A stretch of DNA of 64,000 nt, taken from the NCBI GenBank assembly GCA_902363575.1, contig CABJAJ010000003.1, forward strand, positions 1 through 64,000, written 5' to 3'. Every line of letters starts with the position of its first letter. Within the stretch, counting starts at the first letter, position 1. The notes under the pieces are model-generated. The model worked only from the letters and a program-made list of their open reading frames with translations, was not told where the DNA came from and made no database searches. This document shows positions 58,356 to 64,000 of this stretch, piece by piece. Position numbers and translations under genes: made by a program. Source of the stretch: Rikenellaceae bacterium. Its GTDB lineage: Bacteria > Bacteroidota > Bacteroidia > Bacteroidales > Rikenellaceae.

Positions 58356-58390
58356 ATTAAGCGCCGGCGATGCGGCGGCTTAACACGCAA

Positions 58391-58549
58391 TTATTTCTTT
58401 CCCTCGAAGAAATCCTTGACCTGGTCGTTGGCAATCACGCCCTCCTTGAATATGTAGGCGCCGGTTTTCTCCGACTTGACCATCTTGATGCACTTGGTGA
58501 AGTTCTTGCCCGAACCCGTTTTCAGTGTTGCAACTACTTTCTTTGCCAT
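58391..58549 (-). CDS. DUF4295 family small protein
   Basis: A 52-residue basic protein, MAKKVVATLKTGSGKNFTKC at the start and DFFEGKK at the end. It matches the small DUF4295 proteins that in Bacteroidota always follow rpmG and are thought to be ribosome-associated. It is 14 bp after rpmG, and the reading frame is intact. Function not established. In relatives ftsY follows; here the distance to ftsY is 1.9 kb with a gene on the other strand between. Confidence 0.88.
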   Translation of the reverse strand: MAKKVVATLKTGSGKNFTKCIKMVKSEKTGAYIFKEGVIANDQVKDFFEGKK

Positions 58550-58563
58550 AACGCTCTTACAAA

Positions 58564-58746
58564 CTATTTGATTTCACGATGAACGGTCACGCGCTTGAGG
58601 AAGGGGTTGTACTTCTTCCGCTCCAGACGCTCGGGCGTGTTCTTCTTGTTCTTGGTGGTGATGTAGCGCGACATGCCCGCAACGCCGCTCTCCTTCTGTT
58701 CGGTGCATTCGAGGATCACCTGAACCCTGTTGCCTTTCTTTGCCAT
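58564..58746 (-). CDS. rpmG: 50S ribosomal protein L33
   Basis: A 60-residue ribosomal protein. [20 protein letters not shown] and [20 protein letters not shown] are diagnostic. It has the single Cys in LECTE and lacks the zinc-binding Cys pairs of the C+ form, as usual in Bacteroidota. Lies 14 bp after rpmB and 14 bp before DUF4295. Confidence 0.96.
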   Translation of the reverse strand: MAKKGNRVQVILECTEQKESGVAGMSRYITTKNKKNTPERLERKKYNPFLKRVTVHREIK

Positions 58747-58760
58747 TTCCTAAAAACGCA

Positions 58761-58994
58761 TTAGTAAATTTTCCTGGCTGCGGCAGCGTCGCGCATGGCG
58801 GCGGCCAGCCCTTTCTTGTTGATGGTCTTCATGCCGGCGGCCGTTACCCGCAGGGTGATCCAGCGAGCCTCCTCTTCCGACCAGAAACGCTTGGTTTTCA
58901 GATTCGGGTTGAATCTGCGCTTGGTCTTGTGGTGCGAGTGGGAGACGTAGTTGCCCACGACCGCTACCTTACCTGTGATTTCGCAAACTTTCAT
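58761..58994 (-). CDS. rpmB: 50S ribosomal protein L28
   Basis: A 77-residue ribosomal protein: MKVCEITGKVAVVGNYVSHS, KTKRRFNPNLKTKRFW and LRVTAAGMKTINKKGL are the family signature. The start is the ATG at 58994; the longer frame is excluded by the promoter at 59025-59054. It leads the rpmB-rpmG-DUF4295 transcript. Confidence 0.96.
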   Translation of the reverse strand: MKVCEITGKVAVVGNYVSHSHHKTKRRFNPNLKTKRFWSEEEARWITLRVTAAGMKTINKKGLAAAMRDAAAARKIY

Positions 58995-59024
58995 TTTATT
59001 CGATTTTTTATCCCTAAGGGAGTG

Positions 59025-59054
59025 CAAATATAGATAAAATCGGTGAAAGCGCAA
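59025..59054 (-). promoter_or_regulatory. Promoter of rpmB-rpmG-DUF4295
   Basis: On the minus strand TTG (59052-59054), 19 bp, TATATTTG (59025-59032); full consensus. Leader about 25 nt. Confidence 0.78.
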
Positions 59055-59096
59055 TGCCCGTCGGAAGATATTTGCGAAAATGGACGGCCCGGGGCC

Positions 59097-59150
59097 GGAA
59101 ACCGCCGTGCGGACAGCGTGTGCCGGTGGTTGCGCCGCACGGCGGTTTCC
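59097..59150. terminator. Hairpin after the 59180 lipoprotein
   Basis: A perfect 16-bp stem (59097-59112 with 59135-59150) with a 22-base loop, 29 bp past the lipoprotein stop on the minus strand. No long T-run follows, so it may be a processing or barrier hairpin. Confidence 0.6.
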
Positions 59151-59179
59151 GGTTTGCGGGCCGCGAAGCCCGCAGCGGG

Positions 59180-60173
59180 TTATTCGGGATTCCCGTGCAG
59201 CCGCAGACGGCTCGGCGCAGAGTCGGTGCTGAGCTCCGTACTGAAGGTGTTTTCGCCTGTCGATCGCCAATATTGGACGGCAAGAATCCCCAGTTCCAGC
59301 GTGCCGCTTTGCCGGTCGAATGTCCCGTACTCCATGCCGGCCGATTCGGTGTCTCCGAAGAGCGGCCCCGAACCGACATGGATGTATTGCCAGTCATGCA
59401 GAAGATCGATTCGACTTTCGAGCGGCTCGATTTTGACGGCCCCGGGATCGCGGGCGTCGATGATGAAATAGCTGGGGTCAGCCGAAAGCAGCACGGTAAA
59501 ATGTTCCGAAGCTTCCACTTCGGCGCTAACGGATGAAAAGAGATCGGCGATCCGGTACACCTCCTCCCCGGTCGCCTTTTCGACGGTGAGACGGTTGATC
59601 GTGAGCGGACAGGGACCGCCCATAGCCTTGAGGAATCCGCACTCCAGCGTGGCATCGGTCGAAACGGTTTCCCAGGTGGTCTGCCCATCCAGATAGGGGT
59701 AAACGGGCGCGGTGAATTCACATAGCTGCGTAATACATTCGCCCTCCGCATTCCATGCTGCCGCGCAGAGAGTACATTCAACCCCGGAGGACATACCGGT
59801 AAACGGGTAGTGGAATCCGTCGGCGCTATTGGCCAGCTCCAGGGCCGACGGCATCAGGTAGGAACAATACGTTTTGAGGTAATCCTCGAATGTGAGGCCC
59901 GTCTCCTCGATCGACTTCAAAAGGGTTTCGGCATTCATTCCATACAGCCCCATGTGTACTTCGGCGGCATTGTTGGCCCAAAGGTCTGCCGTGATCCGGG
60001 CATAGGGCCTGTCGGGATCGGGAGTCTGCGCGAGCGTGAGGCGGAGCGAGCCGTCGTCGGGAGGCGTGTTGTCGGTGTCAGCGCATCCGGTGCCGATCAG
60101 CAGCGCGGCGGCAACCCCCAGCAAAGCCCCCAGAATGGTCGGGGGGGGTAATTCGTGAACGTGTTTTCATCAT
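59180..60173 (-). CDS. Lipoprotein with reading frame broken at a C8 tract
   Basis: The mature part (residues after LIGTGC) is a 300-residue beta-rich surface-type lipoprotein of no recognised family, full length and with normal codon use. The natural start, ATGATG at 60173/60170, is correctly spaced from a promoter at 60223-60253, but an eight-C run (60141-60148) puts it out of frame: translation would stop after about 31 codons. With seven C (or ten) the frame gives MMKTRSRITPPTILGALLG and the lipobox LIGTGC at Cys30. Only a TTG at 60124 restarts the present frame and it lacks the positive N-region. Phase-OFF state, mutation or sequencing error are the options. Confidence 0.75.
60141..60148. 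repeat. G8/C8 homopolymer in a signal-peptide coding region
   Basis: Eight G on the plus strand, eight C on the coding strand, nine codons after the ATG of the lipoprotein gene. One base fewer restores the frame. This is the only G/C run of at least eight in the window that lies inside a gene. Confidence 0.9.
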
Positions 60174-60222
60174 GCGTTTGATTTTGAATGATTGTTCCTG
60201 TCGGATTTTCCGACATTCGGAA

Positions 60223-60253
60223 CAAAAATAGTCATTCGGGGACAGGAATGCAA
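60223..60253 (-). promoter_or_regulatory. Promoter of the 59180 lipoprotein
   Basis: On the minus strand TTG (60251-60253), 20 bp, TATTTTTG (60223-60230). Transcription would start near 60218, about 45 nt before the ATG pair at 60173/60170. Confidence 0.78.
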
Positions 60254-60277
60254 TTTTTTGGCAGGATAAAACACGCG

Positions 60278-60811
60278 CTATTCGTGCGGAAGCTCCTCGA
60301 GCAGCATCTCGATGGCGTAGGCGCTGGCGCGGTCGATCACCTCGTTGCGGCTGTCGCCGGCCCGGTAGAGCACCGTGTAGGTTTCGGCGGGGGTGGCTAC
60401 GGCGATCCAGACCGTGCCCACCGGCGTTTCGGCGGTGCCGCCCGTGGGCCCCGCGATGCCGGTGGTGGCGACGGCATAGTCGGCACGGGTGATCCGCAAA
60501 ACCCCTTCGGCCATCTCGCGGGCGACCTGTTCGCTGACGGCTCCGTAACGCAGGATGGTGTCCATATCGACCTCCAGCAGGTTATGGATGGCTTCGTTGC
60601 TGTATGCCACCACGCCGCACTTGAAGTAGGCCGAAGCGCCCGGCAGCTCGGTGAAACGGGCCGTGATCTCGCCACCCGTGCAGCTTTCGGCGATGGCCAG
60701 CGTGATGCCGACCTCGCGCATGATCCGGTGAACCTCCTGCTGAGGGGTCTGCCGCCGGCAGGCCGTGCAGGTCAGGAGCGCCGCGAGGGCGCAGAGAGCG
60801 TATTTTCGCAT
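60278..60811 (-). CDS. Exported PncC-domain protein (CinA C-terminal domain paralogue)
   Basis: A 177-residue protein: an N-terminal signal (MRKYALCALAALLTCTACRR; lipobox-like at Cys18 but with Cys at -3) joined to a complete CinA C-terminal domain. AESCTGG with Ser43 and TTGIAGPTGG (117-125) are the catalytic-site motifs of nicotinamide-nucleotide amidohydrolase (PncC). It is very similar to residues about 255-413 of the CinA encoded 7 bp upstream, so it arose by tandem duplication of the cinA 3' part. A normally cytoplasmic NMN-recycling domain with an export signal is unusual; periplasmic NMN deamidation is an inference. If the signal is only a membrane anchor, the domain would still be outside. 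Confidence 0.82.
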   Translation of the reverse strand: MRKYALCALAALLTCTACRRQTPQQEVHRIMREVGITLAIAESCTGGEITARFTELPGASAYFKCGVVAYSNEAIHNLLEVDMDTILRYGAVSEQVAREMAEGVLRITRADYAVATTGIAGPTGGTAETPVGTVWIAVATPAETYTVLYRAGDSRNEVIDRASAYAIEMLLEELPHE

Positions 60812-60818
60812 GATCGTA

Positions 60819-62060
60819 TTATTTTCCGTTGAGTTCGTCCCTGAGCAGTGCGATGGCAAAGGCGCTGGCGCGGTCGATGATCTGTCCCCGGTCGGTGCCG
60901 CACTGTTTCAGCAGAGCCGTCGTGCCCCGGGGCGAGGCGACCGCGATCCAGACCGTGCCCACGGGTTTGGCTTCCGAGCCGCCCGTGGGCCCTGCGATGC
61001 CGGTGGTGGCTACCGCATAGTCGGCCTCCGCCGCGCGGCGGGCTCCTTCGGCCATCTGGCGTGCCACCTCCTCGCTCACCGCGCCGCAGCGGGCGATCAC
61101 GGCGGGATCGACGCCGAGCAGCGCCGTTTTCGCGCGGTCGGCATAGGCCACCACGCCGCATCGGAAGTAGGCCGAAGCGCCCGGTATGGCCGTGAAGCGC
61201 GAGGCGATCCGTCCGCCCGTGCAGCTCTCGGCCGTGGCGAGGGTCAGACCCCGGCGGATCAGGATTTTGTGTACCAGCTCTTCCGGGCTCGCCCGCTCGA
61301 AGCCGATGAAGTAGTGGGGGATCAGACGGCGCAGCTCCTCGAAGCGTTCGTCGATCTCGCGGACGACCTCGCGCTCGTCCACCTCGTAGGCCGACAGGCG
61401 GAGCCGCACCGTCCCCGGCGAAGGGAGGTAGGCCAGGTGCAGGTGGGGCGGCAGGGCGTTTTCCCACGGTGCGATCCGCTCGGCGAGCATCGACTCGGCC
61501 AGACCCGAGGTAATCATCGTGCGATGGACGATCGCGCGCAGGGCGAAGCGGGCTTTCAGCCGGGGCATCACCTGATCTTCCATCAGGTGCTCCATTTCAA
61601 ACGGCACGCCCGGCAGCGAGACGACCACGCGGCCGTCGCGCTGGAACCACATCCCCGGCGCGGTGCCGTGGGCGTTGAAGAGCACCTCGCAGCAGGCGGG
61701 CACGAGGGCCTGCCCGCGGTTGAGCTCGTTGAAGGCGATGCCGCGGGCTTCGAGCATCCCCATGACGTGAGCGGCCACCCGCTCGTCGGTCACCAGCTCC
61801 GAGCCGTAGAGCTGCGCCAGGGTTTTCTTGGTGATGTCGTCCTGGGTGGGGCCGAGACCGCCCGTGAGGATGACCACCTCGCAGCGGGCGGAGGCTTCGC
61901 GCACCGCCTCGGCGATGCGGCCGGCGTCGTCGCCCACCGAGCGTTTCTCTTCGACGACGATGCCCGCCGCGTTGAGGTGACGGGCGATGGAGACGGAGTT
62001 GGTATCGACGATCTGCCCGATCAGGATTTCGTCGCCGATCGTAAGGATGGAGGCTTTCAT
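60819..62060 (-). CDS. cinA: CinA family protein (nicotinamide-nucleotide amidohydrolase with MoaB-like domain)
   Basis: A 413-residue cytoplasmic protein: an N-terminal molybdopterin-binding/MoaB-like domain (MKASILTIGDEILIGQIVDTNS; GGLGPTQDDITKK near 70-82; LPGVPFEMEHL) and a C-terminal PncC domain (AESCTGG and TTGIAGPTGG). The N-terminal domain in relatives is an ADP-ribose or NAD-derivative pyrophosphatase, the C-terminal domain deamidates NMN to nicotinate mononucleotide. The gene is followed after 7 bp by its exported paralogue and preceded by pyrD. In Bacteroidales cinA usually precedes rpmB. Confidence 0.94.
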   Translation of the reverse strand: MKASILTIGDEILIGQIVDTNSVSIARHLNAAGIVVEEKRSVGDDAGRIAEAVREASARCEVVILTGGLGPTQDDITKKTLAQLYGSELVTDERVAAHVMGMLEARGIAFNELNRGQALVPACCEVLFNAHGTAPGMWFQRDGRVVVSLPGVPFEMEHLMEDQVMPRLKARFALRAIVHRTMITSGLAESMLAERIAPWENALPPHLHLAYLPSPGTVRLRLSAYEVDEREVVREIDERFEELRRLIPHYFIGFERASPEELVHKILIRRGLTLATAESCTGGRIASRFTAIPGASAYFRCGVVAYADRAKTALLGVDPAVIARCGAVSEEVARQMAEGARRAAEADYAVATTGIAGPTGGSEAKPVGTVWIAVASPRGTTALLKQCGTDRGQIIDRASAFAIALLRDELNGK

Positions 62061-62133
62061 TGCATTTGCTGTTCTGGTGCGACGGTGCGGCCGTCGGGAC
62101 GCGATGCCGGGCGTGCCGCCGTCTGACCGCGTG

Positions 62134-63351
62134 TCATTTTTCGGAGGGTTCCGGTGCCGTGGACGCAGACCCGCGCCCTTCCGTTTCCGCCGGTTCCGTT
62201 GCGCTTGCCGCTTGCGGTGTCTGCGGCATTTTCGGCGGAGCGGCGGGGGTTGCCGGGGCGGACGGGAGGTCCGTCGGGGCTGCCGGAGATAGGTCGGCGG
62301 TCGCTGCGGGAGGGGAGGCGTCGGCGATCAGGCGACGGCAGATTTTGCGCAGCAGCCGGGGCCCCTCGTAGATGTAGCCGGTATAGAGCTGCACCAGGCT
62401 CGCGCCTGCGTCGAGCATGGCGCACACGTCGTCGGGGCTCATCAGCCCTCCGACCCCGATGATGGGGTAGGCGCCGCCCGACCGCTCGCGGATGCGCCGC
62501 ACCACCTCCACGGCCCGCCGGGTGAGGGGCTGCCCGCTCAGGCGGCCGTTGCCGATCTTCCCGATGGTGGTGCGGCTGGTGCGCAGTCCTTCGCGCGAGT
62601 AGGTGCCGTTGGTGGCCACGATGCCGTCGAGCGGCGTCGAGATCATCGTGTCGGTCACCGCATCGACGGCTTCGTCCGGGAGGTCGGGCGAAATCTTGAG
62701 CAGGATGGGGCGGTATTGGTTCTGTCCGCGCCGGAAATCGAACAGGGGGGCGAGGATGCGGGTGATGTTCTCCCGGGTGTGGGCCGAACACTCGCGGTTG
62801 CCGGTTTCGCAACTGATATTGACGGTGAAATAGTCGGCGTATTCGTAGAGGTTGCGGAAAACCTTGAGGTAGTCGGCCGGCGCATTTTCGGGCGGGGTGA
62901 CGGTGTTTTTGCCGATGTTGCACCCGACCAGGATGCCCTCGTGGGGTTTGCGCAGCATCGAAATCGTCTTTTCCAGCCCCCGGTTGCAGAGCCCCATGCG
63001 GTTTACGATCGCCTTGTCCCGGGGCAGCCGGAAAACCCGGGGCCGTGGATTCCCGGACTGGGGCCGGGGCGTGACGGTGCCGATCTCGATGAAGCCGAAG
63101 CCGAGGGCCGCCAGCTCGCGGAACGCCTCGCCGTTGCGGTCGAAGCCGGCGGCCAGCCCCACCGGATTGGGGAACCGCAGGCCGAAGACCTCGCGTTCGA
63201 GCGCGGGGTGCTCGGTGGCGTAGAGCTTGCGGAGCAGCCACCGGCCGCCCGGCAGCGCACCCGTGATGCGCAGCAGGAGCATGACCGTGCGGTGGGCGCG
63301 TTCGATGTTCATGCTGAACAGGATGGGCTGTATGATCCGGCGGTAAAGCAC
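62134..63351 (-). CDS. pyrD: Quinone-dependent dihydroorotate dehydrogenase with Pro/Ala-rich C-terminal extension
   Basis: Oxidises dihydroorotate to orotate with a membrane quinone. The 405-residue protein has the class 2 membrane-contact helices at the N-terminus (LYRRIIQPILF), GLAAGFDRNGEAFRELAALG, GTVTPRPQSGNPRPRVFRLP, the active-site segment VNISCETGNRE in place of the commoner SSPNT form, and the FMN-phosphate loop PIIGVGGL. The start is the GTG at 63351, because the ATG at 63408 lies in the promoter (63378-63408). After about residue 338 comes a 65-residue tail of Pro, Ala, Ser and Thr that no family member needs. cinA follows. Confidence 0.92.
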   Translation of the reverse strand: MLYRRIIQPILFSMNIERAHRTVMLLLRITGALPGGRWLLRKLYATEHPALEREVFGLRFPNPVGLAAGFDRNGEAFRELAALGFGFIEIGTVTPRPQSGNPRPRVFRLPRDKAIVNRMGLCNRGLEKTISMLRKPHEGILVGCNIGKNTVTPPENAPADYLKVFRNLYEYADYFTVNISCETGNRECSAHTRENITRILAPLFDFRRGQNQYRPILLKISPDLPDEAVDAVTDTMISTPLDGIVATNGTYSREGLRTSRTTIGKIGNGRLSGQPLTRRAVEVVRRIRERSGGAYPIIGVGGLMSPDDVCAMLDAGASLVQLYTGYIYEGPRLLRKICRRLIADASPPAATADLSPAAPTDLPSAPATPAAPPKMPQTPQAASATEPAETEGRGSASTAPEPSEK

Positions 63352-63377
63352 GTTCGGTGTCTGTTCGTTAGAGGGGT

Positions 63378-63408
63378 CAAAGATAACAAAAGAATCCCAT
63401 TCGGTCAA
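63378..63408 (-). promoter_or_regulatory. Promoter of pyrD
   Basis: On the minus strand TTG (63406-63408), 20 bp, TATCTTTG (63378-63385). It overlaps the 3' end of pdxB by 4 bp and fixes the pyrD start at the downstream GTG (63351). Confidence 0.8.
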
Positions 63409-64000
63409 AAGTATTCTTCGCGGTAGCGGTACTGGTCGCGCATCGCCTCGAACTCCCCGGGCCGGCGCTTGAGCTCCCGGCTAAGGGCCGCGATGTCGAA
63501 ATGGCCGTCGATGGTGGAGCAAAGGGCCTGCCACGATAGCGTGCGGGGGGTGCAGGGGGCGACCACCGACGGATACCACTCCGCGGGCGGCAGGCCGAAT
63601 TCGCGCGAAAGTGCCCGCACGACGGCCGAGGCGGCGTTGGCCTTGCCCTGGGCCGAATAGCCGGCGATGTGGGGCGTGGCGAGCAACGCCCGCTCCAGCA
63701 GCCTGCCATCGATCTGCGGCTCGTGTTCCCATACGTCCGCTATGCAGGGGCGGCCGCTCGCCACGAGCGCCCCGGTGTCGATCACCTCGCCGCGCGAAGT
63801 GTTGATGATGACGCAGGCGGGGCGGGTGAGGGCCAGCAGGCGCGCGTCGGCCATATGGCGGGTCGTTTCGTCGAGCGGAGTGTGGAACGTGAGGATGTCG
63901 GCCTGCCGCGCCACCTCCTCCAGCGGCAGGAACCCCGCGTGTTCGCGCTCCTCGCGCGGCGGGTCGCAGCAGAGGACGCGGAACCCCCATTGTTCGGCAT
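63405..64000 (-). CDS. pdxB: 4-phosphoerythronate dehydrogenase, 5' end outside the window
   Basis: The last 198 codons of a D-isomer-specific 2-hydroxyacid dehydrogenase; the start lies beyond 64000. Reading from the edge: WGFRVLCCDPP (end of the NAD-binding segment with the acidic residue), ADILTFHTPL, INTSRGEVIDTGAL, then PHIAGYSAQGKANA with the catalytic His of the family and a C-terminal domain ending YRYREEYF. DPPR and the C-terminal extension favour PdxB, second step of the deoxyxylulose 5-phosphate-dependent B6 pathway, over SerA. pdxJ is at 12.2 kb, so B6 genes are scattered. Confidence 0.9.
   Translation of the reverse strand, partial: AEQWGFRVLCCDPPREEREHAGFLPLEEVARQADILTFHTPLDETTRHMADARLLALTRPACVIINTSRGEVIDTGALVASGRPCIADVWEHEPQIDGRLLERALLATPHIAGYSAQGKANAASAVVRALSREFGLPPAEWYPSVVAPCTPRTLSWQALCSTIDGHFDIAALSRELKRRPGEFEAMRDQYRYREEYF

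Noticed and set aside
63352-63408. Upstream ATG start for pyrD at 63408
   Set aside because: It falls inside a full-consensus promoter (TTG at 63406-63408 and TATCTTTG at 63378-63385), so it would not be on the transcript; the GTG at 63351 gives the normal class 2 N-terminus.

Overview
The window reads as chromosomal DNA of a high-GC member of the Bacteroidota, most likely Alistipes or another Rikenellaceae. This is inferred from the protein families (SusCD-free core genes, Bacteroidales-type lipoproteins, DUF4295, full-length BamA plus a lipidated BamA/TamA relative), from promoters of the Bacteroidota type (TTG, 19-20 bp, TAnnTTTG) upstream of at least ten genes, and from the near absence of Shine-Dalgarno sequences. 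I see no phage, insertion sequence, integrase, CRISPR array, rRNA or tRNA. Nearly all of it is core genome, so the unusual material lies in gaps, repeats and gene ends.

Layout. 0.2-6.4 kb: dapF with two small partners, a nitroreductase, a lipidated Omp85 protein and an AraC regulator. 6.8-12.1 kb: an envelope-biogenesis operon nadK-uppS-bamA-ompH-ompH. 12.2-17 kb: pdxJ, a CCA-adding/poly(A) polymerase-type enzyme, an EamA transporter that overlaps a thioesterase tail to tail, a Sua5/TsaC enzyme and a VOC protein. 17.0-20.0 kb: a rod-shaped structured RNA with its own promoter and terminator, then WG-repeat and Sel1-repeat exported proteins. 20.2-26.2 kb: yebC, a tandem Spondin-like lipoprotein, rplS, a cupin, surE and a NarL-type two-component pair. 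26.2-30 kb: a membrane-anchored rubrerythrin-like protein, a lipoprotein, pgi and gpsA. 30.2-38.6 kb: the rod-shape operon mreB-mreC-mreD-mrdA-rodA followed by a calcium-type P-type ATPase. 38.6-47.8 kb: a three-copy 84-bp repeat, gdhA, a receiver/PPDK_N fusion protein, a methyltransferase, a GNAT-like protein, gcvT and a Nudix hydrolase. 48.2-53.4 kb: two lipoproteins, an array of three extra copies of the rny 3' end, rny, a 6S-like RNA, zapA and a coiled-coil partner. 53.4-64 kb: rimO, a DUF4919-like gene, ftsY, a lineage-specific exported protein flanked by a duplicated promoter and a 14-bp minisatellite, DUF4295-rpmG-rpmB, a lipoprotein whose frame is broken at a C8 tract, an exported CinA/PncC paralogue, cinA, pyrD and the 3' part of pdxB.

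Functionally the window is rich in envelope growth: lipid carrier synthesis (uppS), peptidoglycan precursor (dapF), elongasome (mre/mrd/rod), outer-membrane assembly (bamA, ompH, TamL-like protein), division (zapA) and membrane targeting (ftsY). The observations I rate highest are the rny-tail array (50.19-50.81 kb), the orphan rod RNA (17.06-17.27 kb), the C8 tract that decides whether a lipoprotein is made (60.14 kb), and the exported PncC-domain paralogue beside cinA.
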